Shown here in pieces: positions 1 through 10,763 of a DNA stretch of 64,000 nucleotides. The stretch is from Perca fluviatilis (Eukaryota; Chordata; Actinopteri; Perciformes; Percidae). The notes below the pieces were generated by a model. That model did no database searches. It had not been told where the DNA came from and saw nothing but the letters and a program-made list of their open reading frames with translations. A program made the translations under genes and the position numbers. The number at the start of each line of letters is the position of its first letter. Position 1 is the first letter of the stretch. The stretch is taken from NCBI RefSeq assembly GCF_010015445.1, contig NC_053123.1, positions 5,236,148 through 5,300,147 of the forward strand, in the 5' to 3' direction.

Positions 1-719
1 TAAGAACAACTGTGCTGCACACTGTATTGCGCCACAGATCAGCTGTTTAGGTCAGTCTTTCAGTGGTTAATGTAGTAAACAAATACAAGAAAATATAAAT
101 GAGTGATTATGACCGCTACGACGAAATGCCGATCACTTTGGAGACGAAAGAGGCCAAAGAATACAGAAGAAACTTTGCACAGTGTGACTGAACAGGCCGG
201 AAAAGACAGTGGGGAAACTTTTGTGGAAAAGAGAGGGCTGTATGACGGCAAGGTAAAGTGGTGATTCTAAATAAATATAGCGTTAACCTAAACCAATATC
301 GTGTTTTTTAAAAGTGGCTAAAATATATGTTTTTGCTGCTGCCCCTGTCCACAGCAGTACATTGCTCAGCTTCTGTGCCTGTCCTCCTGCCTGCTTCTCC
401 AAACTGGGGGTGTGCTGACCGCCATCTACTGTAGCTAACACACTGACTATGGAGAAGTAGCTCATACAACCCCACTTAATGCCCCAGAACTGACATCTTT
501 ATCATATATGACACCTGATTGTCTTTTTGTATTTACGCAAGAATGTGTCTTGCATCAGAGAATTGAGGCTTTAATCCCTGTAATGTAGGGGTTTATTTTT
601 GTCTCTCTTGTCAGTATAATCCATGAAGGTATAAAGGTGACCTTGTAGCTTTCGTCTGATTGTGTATGAAAGTCTGGTAATAGTGATTAAAATGCTTTTA
701 CGTCTTTGTTCCTTACCAG
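1..719. other. Upstream intron sequence of cnot9
   Basis: The first recognisable cnot9 exon starts at 720 in mid-codon, so this stretch should be the preceding intron. I looked for the upstream CNOT9 peptide (the segment before the [11 protein letters not shown] exon) and did not find it here. Apart from a dispersed repeat at 283-480 I see nothing with coding character. Confidence 0.6.
283..480 (-). repeat. Dispersed repeat, first of two copies
   Basis: Read on the minus strand, this segment resembles the plus-strand segment at 21310-21490. Both carry a 'gtggggttgtatgag' block, 'cttctccatagtcagtg', a 'tttggagaagcaggcagg' block and a 'gtactgctgtgga' block in the same order. That makes it a low-copy or dispersed repeat, not a gene. 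The family is not identified. Confidence 0.6.
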
Positions 720-3612
720 GTCAGCTTTTCTTGCTGCTCACATCCCTCTTTTCCTTTACCCTTTCCTGCACACTGTGAGCAAAACACGTCCGTTTGAGTA
801 CCTGCGACTTACCAGCCTCGGAGTCATAGGTAAACTTTACTCCCGCTTAGTCCTGTTTTATTTCTAGATTGGTGGTTGTGTCCACAAAACTGTCTTCATC
901 CCTCTCCTCAAGCGTCATTCTGTGTTTACTGCAGGTGCCTTGGTCAAAACCGATGAACAAGAAGTGATTAACTTCCTCCTCACCACTGAAATCATCCCGC
1001 TGTGTCTCCGCATCATGGAATCAGGGAGTGAGCTCTCCAAGACGGTACTGAACTGTTCCAGTTGCTTTTCAAACGGTCCTCTAACTGACATACGTATTCC
1101 CTAACTTGACCTTTGGCATACAGTAATAGGTGGTTGGAACCTGTGTCCAACCCCTACATTATCTCCTTTTAGCTACTGTTAAGAGAGGACTGTTTAACTG
1201 CCCAAAGTGTTTCCTTTTGTTTTTATTGTACAAGCTCCTGCTGCTAGTCTTTTAGAATTATGAGCCCATAAAACTGCTGTAGTGCAAGATGAATTGTCTT
1301 TTTATTTATTTATTTATTTTTTACTTTCAAGTTATAGAAAAATAAATTGTATATTTTTTGGCAGTTTTGGTGCATAATGGGACTCTAACATCTGCTAACG
1401 CCTCACTATTCTGTTCATTTTGTTTGAAAGGTTGCTACTTTCATACTGCAGAAGATCTTGCTGGATGACACAGGGCTGGCCTATATATGTCAGACGTATG
1501 AACGTTTCTCCCATGTGGCCATGATTCTTGTAAGTGTTCTTTGAGAAACCTTTTGAATTTGATTGAGTTTACATTCCGAATCTGCACAGTGTGACACTTG
1601 GCATTGATTTTCACAATATAATTTTGATGTTTTTCTTTGCAGGGCAAAATGGTGCTCCAGCTCTCTAAAGAACCATCAGCTCGCCTGTTGAAGCATGTTG
1701 TTCGCTGCTACCTTCGCCTCTCGGACAATCTCAGGTAGAGCAGCCTGTTTTAACGTTGGGTCTTGATTGAATGGTGATTTGTGTTAGCTTGGCTCCGCCC
1801 TCCTACGTACTTCCGCTCAATTTTCATTTTCCTTCAGTACTCCGTCTAGGTTTGCGGTATATTCTTGGGTTTTCTCCAGCCAAATATTTGGCGATCCAAT
1901 CAGCGAACAGAGGGAGTGGCTGAGAACGATGAAGTGGTAGCCATTCGGTCCATTGTGGCAACGCTGCCGAATATCCAGAAGTTAAAGCCCGAGCAAGAAC
2001 ACTCTTTGCTGAGTTTTTGGTGGCCATAATGTTCTGGCCCTCCTCCCCACGGGGTTCGGGAAAAGTTAGATTTTCCAGCTCTCTCCGTTACATACCTGCA
2101 AAGTCGCTTTTCGGTGACAACTTTAAAACAAGATCCTTGACAAGACATCTCACACAACGTGGTACAGAAACAGGTAGCTTTGACATGGACTTATACCCAA
2201 TAATCGGCATGCTACTACGAACACACAGGAAGTGAGAGTATGCTTTCCTAATTGCAGGACCCCGGTCCCAATTCAACACACTAATCTCCTGTCAAATACT
2301 GTATGACAGGCGACCATCTCTCTAAATAAATAACCATCCTGAATTGTAGTTTTGCGGTTATACTTTCCATACAATTGACAGCTTTAACTCTTTGGGACCA
2401 CTGGTCTAGGGTGGGTGGGTGGGGCTTAAGCCAGTTTCTCGTAATCATTTTGTGTACTACTAACACCAGAGCTCTGAGCATATACAATTTGTTTTCTCCC
2501 AACCCTCTTAAATGCATGTTCCCTAAAATTAATCTCTGTGGTTCAACTAATATGTTCAACCCTAATATCTCCCCAATTACCCTCATTACCTCCTTCCAGT
2601 ATATTTGTAATTTTGGGCAGTCCCAGAAGATGTGTGAGAAATCCCCAATTACTCCACACGCTCTCCAGCACAGGGGGCTAGACCTCTTGTCATAGCCATA
2701 TATAACAAAGTGTGTTTTGAAATACCGCATTCTCAACTTCCAGGCAAATTCCCTCCAATTTGGACTATTTAGGCATTTATGCCAAGACACCCAAGACTTT
2801 TCCCAATCATCCTCCGGAATAAAATCGCCGTTTTGAATGGGAAAATGTCATCCACGAGATCCGAAGAGTTTTTATTTGGCGTGGGTCTGTGCTAATATGG
2901 CACCGGTGTCTTAACGACCGTTATCTACCGGACCGAATAGCAACGCGGATTTCTGATGGGTGATGTGTCACCTTTTTCAGCCCTTCTGAGTTTGTAGGTA
3001 TGTCCGTTAGTGATGAGGGAGTTGGCTAAGGCGAACGCTAGCAATGCTAATGGTCTCCCCTCTTGTTGCACATGCTCATGACCTACGTCACGACCAAAGT
3101 TAGCCATTGGTTATGGCAGATCCAATAGTTTTAAACTTCAACAGAGTAGCTGCCTTCAAGGAAGTTAACACTTGTCAATGGAGAGTGGCCAGACTCTCTG
3201 TACAAATGAAATGTACCAGAGTCTGGTAGGACCAGGCTAGATTTGTGTGAGACTGTACAACTTTTAACAGGGAAGAGAATATGACTGAAGAATTTGATCA
3301 TTAGTAGTTGCCACTAGGAGGAGCCATTACCAAAATACAGATTGTGGTGGCTGTCAGTTAAATGGCTTGTCAGCCTGTGGTCAGAACTGAATGCTTGCAC
3401 TAATTGTTTGTTAGGTAATGATCCAAAAATTAATTTACTGCTTAATATAATTGATTTTCAATGAATTTCTAAATGTTTGGTGGTTACAGCCTTACAGATG
3501 CTGAAGTGAGCTTTCTTTCTCCTTTTTAAATCATTATAAAACAGATACTTTTACCCCTTTTGGCTGCTGTTAGGACTTAGAAGCAATTTTTTAATATTTC
3601 TTTGAACTTTTC

Positions 3613-3655
<43 letters not shown>

Positions 3656-5836
3656 GTATGTTCTTGTTAATCAGTGTGCCATATCAGCATTAAGTCTGCC
3701 ATCATGTACCGAGCCCGCTCAGGCAGTGTTATTTTTTTCCTTTTGCAGCGCATTCTGTGAAGAAGGCAACATGTACTAGCCAATCGAGGCAGAGTAGGGT
3801 GGGTCTTCGCTGATGCGGATGGGGAAAAAAGTCAAACTACCATAAATAACAGGCCATGCTCCTGCCAATGGCTATAAAAGAGGTCATTTGGCATGCGGAT
3901 TGGAATATGTCAAAAAAACTCTTGCACACTTATTGCTTGTGTGCCGTTGTTTGAGCTACTGCATGCCAATGGTGGCATGCTCCTGGTTTAGACCGTCATC
4001 TAGTAACTGAGTTGATCATAGATGAGGTGTGTCAGGATCTCTCTAACTAATCAATCATGCATTTCCTTTTAGATAATCAGACTAGCACATGGTAGGGTTG
4101 GAACACCCTCCCCCCCCCCCTCATGTATACCCTGAAAGAATTTGTAAAATGTGTATCATTCTTTTAAGAGACCACCAGTTAATAGGCGAAACATGTTACT
4201 TTTTTTTTAATGGGATTCAAATTAAACTATAAAGCATTACAGAATAGTGCAATCATTAAAATAATGAGATGATCCCCGTTCAAATGTTTACATACCCTTA
4301 GATCTTAATATTGTGTATGGCCCACTTTTGCGTCAATGACAGCTTGCAGTCTTTTGCGATAGTTCTCGATGAGTACCTTACTTTCTCAGACGGTAGAGAT
4401 GCCCATTCTTCTTGACAAAAAGCCTCCAGCAGAGATGGGGACTCAAGTCTGAGACTCAGACTCAAGTCGCACTAACAGTGGACTTCAGACTTGAATCGGA
4501 TTCGACCCGAAAGACTTCAGACTTGACTTGCGACTCGACCCGAAAGACTTCAGTCTTGACTCGAGCTTGGAGACTCGTCAACAACCTGTTTTCATGCAAT
4601 TATTGCTTTTTAAATCTAGAATGTATTCATGTATTTCTATTTTCTTTTATTGGCGCATATACATTGGGGAAACGTATGACGAGCATGTCCCCTGCCCTTT
4701 GCCATAATGTGCAACGTAACTCATGCGTTATGCCTTATGTGCGCGCACTCGCATATAAGCAAATGGCTACAGGCATGGTGTTTGGCACCAAGATAAATGA
4801 TGCCGGATCAACAACATCGAACTTCATCAGGCATCTCAAAACGCACCCAGATAGGTCAGTCACTCGCTAATGTGAAAGAGACGTTAGATTTAGCATATAT
4901 CGTCGCAGGTAACAAGCTAACCATTGCAAAGTGTTGTGCTAATGCTGGGAACAGGCAAATTGTATCTTTATAGTTGTGTCCATATGATGTGACAGACATA
5001 GGTTAATATTTCACCAGGTCCGAGGGCTAGAGGGATATGTTAAGTAGACGCCATAAAGTTATCCTACAACTGATTTTGATACTGTACTGTATGGATGGTA
5101 GCTACAGGACATGCTTTGAATTCATAAGATTTAACAATACAGTGTTGACTTGACTTGGACTTGTGGCAAAAGACTTGAGACTTGACTTGAACTTGCCCCT
5201 CAAAGACTTGAGACTTGACTTGAACTCAAGTTAAACTAACTTTTCTCGCAAATCCTTTGCCAGCTCTTTTTCTTTCCCCATGGTTCATTAGCCAGCAAAG
5301 TCAGTGAAACCCTGGGTGAAATCTTCAGAGGTTTCACAAGAGATGGAGAGATGTGAGACTGCCCTTTTAAGTAATATCAATAATGCATATCGAGAAAGCA
5401 TATTGCAGAGGTTAAGAAGTAATACTTGAAATATAGATTGGTCTTTGATGATAATAAGCAGGAGAACCTTCCACAAATAGCAGCCTTTACCTAAGGAATA
5501 AGCTCTTTATGAGTCTTTCACATACAGTATGTGTATGTAATCTTGATATACTGTAGGTAGAGAAGTACAGACTTTTATAGGTTTACAGTTGGAGCCACCA
5601 ACACAAGAAGCTGTTGCGTTGACTCAAAAGTACATTGGTTTGTGACATGTGGTATTTCCTTCCTCAGAGCCAGAGAGGCCCTGCGTCAGTGTCTGCCAGA
5701 CCAGCTGAAAGACAGCACCTTTGCCCAGGTGCTGAAGGACGACACCACCACCAAGCGCTGGCTGGCACAGTTGGTCAAGAACCTGCAGGAGGGCCAAGTC
5801 ACCGACGCTAGAGGCATCCCACTGGCTCCGCAGTGA
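720..5836 (+). CDS. cnot9: CCR4-NOT complex subunit 9 (CNOT9/RQCD1), 3' part of gene
   Basis: CNOT9 (Rcd1/Caf40) is an armadillo-repeat subunit of the cytoplasmic CCR4-NOT deadenylase, where it docks on NOT1 and recruits RNA-silencing and decay factors. Five coding exons are readable: 720-829, 935-1044, 1431-1529, 1643-1734 and 5668-5836 (stop TGA 5834-5836). They have clean AG/GT borders and compatible phases. Together they give 192 residues, beginning with [20 protein letters not shown] and ending GIPLAPQ. This is nearly the vertebrate CNOT9 sequence and corresponds to the last two-thirds of its usual ~299 residues; the N-terminal exons lie before the window. A visible difference from the human protein as I remember it is SDNLRA for SDNPRA. 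Intron 4 is unusually long (1735-5667) and filled with transposon fragments, while the other introns are 105-390 bp. Identity is essentially certain. Confidence 0.97.
1900..2090 (+). pseudogene. Degenerate RecQ/SF2 helicase-like fragment in cnot9 intron 4
   Basis: The plus strand encodes a stretch reading [13 protein letters not shown]. After a frame change comes [15 protein letters not shown] followed by a stop and IFQLS. The LPTGFGKS segment is a helicase Walker A (motif I), and the LKPEQ lead-in resembles the Q-motif region of RecQ-like helicases. The frameshift near 2020 and the in-frame TAG right after the Walker A serine show it is broken. Helicase-like fragments of this kind occur as repeated, probably mobile-element-borne sequences in fish; that link is inference. 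Confidence 0.55.
2281..2790 (-). mobile_element. L1/Tx1-type LINE ORF2 C-terminal fragment
   Basis: A 169-codon minus-strand frame carries a C-terminal L1-like signature: a W-R-A-C-G segment followed by [17 protein letters not shown] (a Cx2-3C...H...C zinc-knuckle-like arrangement), then a [13 protein letters not shown] block and a basic tail. No reverse-transcriptase core is present, so this is a 5'-truncated dead copy. It seems to interrupt an older repeat whose pieces lie at about 2090-2117 and 2818-3005: the related copy at 40985-41165 has those two parts next to each other. Confidence 0.7.
2818..3005 (+). repeat. Dispersed repeat, copy A
   Basis: This segment matches the reverse complement of 40985-41165 over blocks such as 'gaatgggaaaatgtcatcca', 'gatccgaagagtttttat', 'taacgaccgttatctaccgg' and 'accgaatagcaacgcggatt'. 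Its right part (about 2955-3002) also matches the reverse complement of 39641-39681. It is a transposon fragment of unknown class. Confidence 0.65.
3612..3657. repeat. (ATT)n microsatellite
   Basis: Uninterrupted ATT trinucleotide repeat of about 14 units in cnot9 intron 4. Confidence 0.95.
4433..5245 (+). mobile_element. hAT-like element remnant with BED-finger fragment
   Basis: Both ends are built from repeated 'gacttgagacttgactt' and 'gactcaagtc' blocks, which are the terminal regions of a common fish non-autonomous hAT-type family. Inside, at about 4770-4860, a frame reads [17 protein letters not shown]. That is the second half of a BED-type zinc finger (H-x4-H) as found at the N-terminus of hAT transposases. 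No catalytic domain follows. Exact borders and target-site duplication were not resolved. Confidence 0.55.
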
Positions 5837-8800
5837 TGAGGACAGATTGTGTTTTCAGCTGACACAGAAAGACTCTCATCACTGCCTAGATTTTGTATTT
5901 TGCCATATGCGGCGCTGAGACTGTCTACAAAGTGAAGGACATAATAGAGGAAGATTTGCTTTTGGATACATAATTTACACCAGTTTTACTGCCAGTATGT
6001 CACTTCCACAAACAAAGTCCCGACTCCACAACTGAAAAATAGTTTTTTAAAGAGCCAGACTGATCGAAGATTTTCAAAGCCGATACTGATAACTGATATT
6101 TGACAATAATTTAATCCAATAATGAAATATTGGCTGGTATTTGTTTATGACGTTAATGTTTTTGGCAAGATCCAAAATGAAAAGTTTTTTTGAGTGTGAT
6201 ATTTTTAAAGTTTGAAACAAAAGATTTCACTATCAAAACAATCCAAAAAAAACAGTCCTTTTTGAACAGAGAAATGCAAAAGACTTGAAATAAGAAAATA
6301 ATGGTCAAAAACATTTATTGCTGCAGTTAACCACACGGCAATGTCTATCTGGATGTCTGTGTCGGTTGTTAATATCAGCGCTTCCAAAATATCGGTCAGC
6401 TCTAGCTTTTCCTGTTTCTCACTGTAATTTCCTGTAACATTCCACTTCAAAGTAGGAATTTTTTTTTTTTTTTTCTTGCATTTCAAATAAGACTTTTAAA
6501 CCTTTATGACTGGGTGTGTCTCCTTTTTTTGCTAAGCTCCTGTGATCTGATTTCACAGTATATACAGCAGTTTAGTGAAACAGTGGATGTATTTCTCTAT
6601 AGTTTTGTGTTTAAGGGCTTTGTATGTGGAGGCCCAGTAATGCATAAATGATCTCTGTCCAGAGTGAAATCTCAGCAGTTGGTCTTGTTTAAGATATTTT
6701 AGAAATAAACTGTTTTCAAAGTGAATAGTTAGTAGTGAAGTTAATAGTCCCTTTGACATTTGGTAGGAGGAATTGCTTTCAGTCTTGTTCACTGGAAAGA
6801 CTGCGCAATGCTGATTTTGAACATATGTTGCTGGTTAATTTTCTGTCAGTTGTTTTAACTATCTTTGAATCTTAGCTTAACAAATTCAGCAGCTCTGGTG
6901 AGCAGTATTTTGATAAGGTGTCATTGTCACTAGTGTTGCTGTGGGTGAAAAAAAGCTGTTTTTCCCAAGAGGATTTTTATTTTATTTTTTATATCGGGTG
7001 ATAATGCAGTCAAAGTTTTGAAAGTTATTTTCAAGTTAGGTTCGTTCTTTGTCAGTCCGATGGGAAATGGGCTCACCTGTGCTCACTGAGTGCACACTCT
7101 TAATAGCCCCACAGACTACGCTGATGAGCCTTAATTTCCTTTCACCAGTACATTAACAGATTGTGGCCCCCATATGTTCCATTATCCTCAGAACGGCTGA
7201 GATGGACAGCATCCATCGCGGAAACCCCTACGCCCAAGCCTTCCATTTGTGAGCAAATTGTATTCCCGTAGGATACCTTTCTAAGTATGCGTCGCGCCTT
7301 TTGGTCGGTTTACCCTTTATGAGGCAAGAGCTACAGTAGCTAAAGTCATTATAGGCCTCTGGTGCTGGGACCCTTTCAAATGGAAGAGTACATTAGCTCG
7401 TCTGGGTTGAGAATGGCTAAAGTGATGTTTTCCATTTTTATGTTGCTATTTGTGATTCGGACGTATACATTGTCAGCCACTAATTTTCACCCATGATTTC
7501 CTTTTGAGTGTTAAAACGGATTACAATTGTAATCAAGGCATTTCCTTTCGTTGTCCTGGAGAAATACAAATCAAAGTTAGTGAACATTGTAATAAAAACT
7601 GCATCTTAACAGCTGTTTCCCATTAAGGCTCTGCTCTGCCTTGATCAGTGTTTACTCCTGATTGTAATCTTTTGATATCAATTTCAGAATATCAGTATTT
7701 TTTTTTTTATAAAAGGCACAATATGTATTTCTCATTGTTTTGTGATTTGGCTTCTCTCCCAAACAGACTATTTCCCAGAATTGTGTTACCCGTTATCAGT
7801 GCTGATACAGCATCATGGGAGTCACTCTGCAGACCATCAAAAGACAGAACTAGGAGAAGCAGACTGAGGGAAGTGAGCCTCCCCAGATGCAGCGAGGGGT
7901 CTGCGGATGGAGGAGTGAGGGAGTGGCAGGAGAAGGAAGGAAGGCTGGGGGGGGGAGGGAGGGGGAACAGGAGGAGGGGTGGGAGCAGAGCGTACCAGCG
8001 TGCAGCAGCAGTGACCAGAGAATCACGTTTCTCAGACCCAGTAGTGAGAGAGAGGGGAGGAGAGAGGACACTGAGCCATATTTCCCTTTAGACACTCCCA
8101 GGCTTTAAAGGCTCTGAGCTCAGCTAACAGGCCCTGGACTCTCCTTGATTCTGGATCTCAGCGTACAGGGCCAGTGTGACATACACACCTCCCTTAACCT
8201 TATCCCGGGGTCCTACCCACCCATATCTGAGGCCAGCTGTCTCCTTAAGAGTACGCACCTCTGGAGGTCGAACTCATAATATTCCTGGTGAGAACTGTAC
8301 TTTTGGTAAGTATAACCTTTTTTTTTTTCCCTATCAAGGAAAAATGCAATTTATAGTTTGTCTGACTCACTCGTTCTTTCTTTAGCTGCTGTTGCATGCA
8401 GGCTTTGCTGAAGTGATGCTTTGATGTCTCAAATTTCTGCCTCTGGTTTTTACTGTGCACACACCTCCCTCCCTGCCACAGTTTGGAGTTATAAATGGAT
8501 TTCATTGGACTGACATGGCCTATTTACTTGTTTGTTGAATTCTTCACATACTTGTATGCAGGAAAAATGCAATTATGAGTAAATATCAGGACACAGATCT
8601 CACTGTACAGGGGAAATGAAACATTGTTATGAATAAGGAAATAGATTTAAACTACACACAAGAAGCATACAAGATAAATGTATGAAGCGGTTTTTTTTGT
8701 TGGTTTTTTTTTTTATGTCTGAGTTGTTTATTCCCAACATCCATTCTGTTAGATATGCCAATTAGTCATGTCTTTGTGTATGTGTGTGTGTGGTCAGTGA

Positions 8801-10728
8801 ACTCCCTAAAGAAGTGGCCTTGTGTGACTCATCTCGCCTAAGCCAATCCAAAACACTGAAGCATTGCCCCAAAAATAAAACAACATAATGTGACCTAATT
8901 GCAGCTTAAAGGTCTGCACGTTAAGTATAAAGGAGGGAGGTTTAAACTTTGAATAGTGGAGAATCTGAAAACCTCGGATGGGAAATAAAAATGTCTTTGA
9001 CGTGGCTCTGCAGTGAAAGCACAACACATAAAAGCGCACATCAGTTTATGGAGCAAATAGCTGTGGAAAATAAGCATCACTTTCATGGTCGGTCTGTTTT
9101 TTTCAGTAGGAGTGTGATATTAAATTGTGAAGCAACTGTGGATGCATTCCATGTATCACGTCAGTCATACTGTGGTGAGAACTCAGTTTATTTTTTTTTC
9201 TTGAACTTGCCAGGGGGAGTGGGGGGGGGTTGGCACAGGGGATTTTTTCAGGAGACAATGAACGGAAAGAATAGCTGTCAGGCAGGAATACAGATATACA
9301 GACTTTAGAAAACCTTCCCTTCCGGAAGTGTTTGAGCCACATTTATCAGTGAACAACAGAGATAGCAGGAGTTTCTTGGTTTTCACTGATAAGCAGCAAG
9401 ACTGAAGCTAATTTAGGTCTCTCTACTTTTAATGAGCCACATTATGAGGGTGCAAGGATAGAAGGGTTGTATGATGGTAAGATTGCAAAACACTTTTTTT
9501 ATTTTTTGTTTATGATTTGGGGCTATAGAAAAAAAGTTGACATGTTTTATAAAGCAATGGTTTTGTATAACTCCGTAGATAGAGTAGTTTCAACCCTTTA
9601 AAGGTCCCATATTGTAAAACTTTTTTTTTTTATTATGAAGCAGTCAGATTGCTATACAAATACTGTGAAGAGTTTAAAAAACAATTATATTTCAGGGGGG
9701 GCTGGTGCCAGCCCTGCCCCTGTCACAATGACAATGCTGATCTTTAGCAGGTATCATATTCACCATGTTAGCGTACTGAGTTATCATGCTAACATTTGCT
9801 AATTAGCACTAAACACAAGCTGAGGCTGATGGGAATGTTGATGGTTTTGCAGGTATTTGGTCATCCAAAGGACTATGGGAACCCTGAATGCCTGTATTAA
9901 ATTTCATATTAATCCATCCTGTAGTGGAAATATATAAATCTGTCCCAAAATAGATGACCGACCCACTGACAGATCGACACACAGACATTGCCATCAGGGT
10001 TCAAAATTATTGTTTTGGGGTTTTTTTGGCTGGTGAGTGAAGCAAATCTACCAGCCACTTGCATATTTTACCTGCATTTGGCTAGTATGGATGGTGCTAA
10101 TTTTTAACCCTGATTGCCATCCCAAGGGCCAAGGCATGAGCGTGTCTAAAACAAATTGTTGCAAGATTTTGTAGCGTTATTTCATAACGATCCAAATCAA
10201 ATTCTTAGAGTGACTGCTGTATGTCTAGTATTGATTTTTATCTGATGAGGCTGAGATGAGCACAGGCTGCTGGGTGTGTGTGATGTTTCTTAGTCAGCAC
10301 AGGAGTTGAGTAAAGATTGATGGTATGAGTGGATTAAGATTTAAATGCTGACTCGCCCTGAAAATATCTTGGCGTTTAGTGCCTGGAGTCTACTACATCC
10401 TTGCAGACACTACAGCAGAGCAGTCACTTGCCAACATCCCACTACCCAGCTGATTGTCATTTAGTGAGACAAAGCAGAACAGCTGATTATTGGAGGTGAT
10501 GAATGGACATGTTTCACGTGGATCAGCAGAGAAGTCCTGTATACTGTATGGACAAAGCAAAGGGAACTAGTAATGTCCTTCCTAAACAACAACTTCCCTA
10601 CAGTAAGGCACTGAAGCAGCTGTACTGAGGTTTTGTATCGATTTAAACCAGAGCTTTAACAAAATGAATTTTGTTTGGAAACAGGGAAAAGCATCTGGAA
10701 CGAGTTTCCAACATCTGCTTCTTTTTAG
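5837..10728. other. cnot9 3' flank and plcd4 5' flank
   Basis: No convincing protein-coding exon is seen here. The first few hundred bases are presumably the cnot9 3' UTR; an AATAAA lies near 6702. At about 6050-6180 there is a degenerate repeat with 'gccgatactgataactgata'. At 7820-8080 there is a purine-rich, G-rich block (GGAGGG/GAGGAG tracts), unlike the AT-rich surroundings. It could contain the plcd4 promoter or a non-coding first exon, but I cannot fix a start site. The 9720-10160 stretch resembles a dispersed fish repeat. Nothing else was recognised. Confidence 0.5.
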
Positions 10729-10763
10729 CGGCGCATTTCCATTGGCATGATTCAAGAATAGCA

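Noticed and set aside
4270..4432. Tc1-like left end ('gttcaaatgtttacataccc') before the hAT remnant
   Set aside because: Probable fragment, but no matching right end or TA site could be established by eye.
7648..8108. Overlapping frames of 70-147 codons in a G/A-rich block
   Set aside because: Low-complexity Arg/Gly/Glu-rich translations on both strands, no splice-compatible exon and no family resemblance; more likely promoter or UTR sequence.
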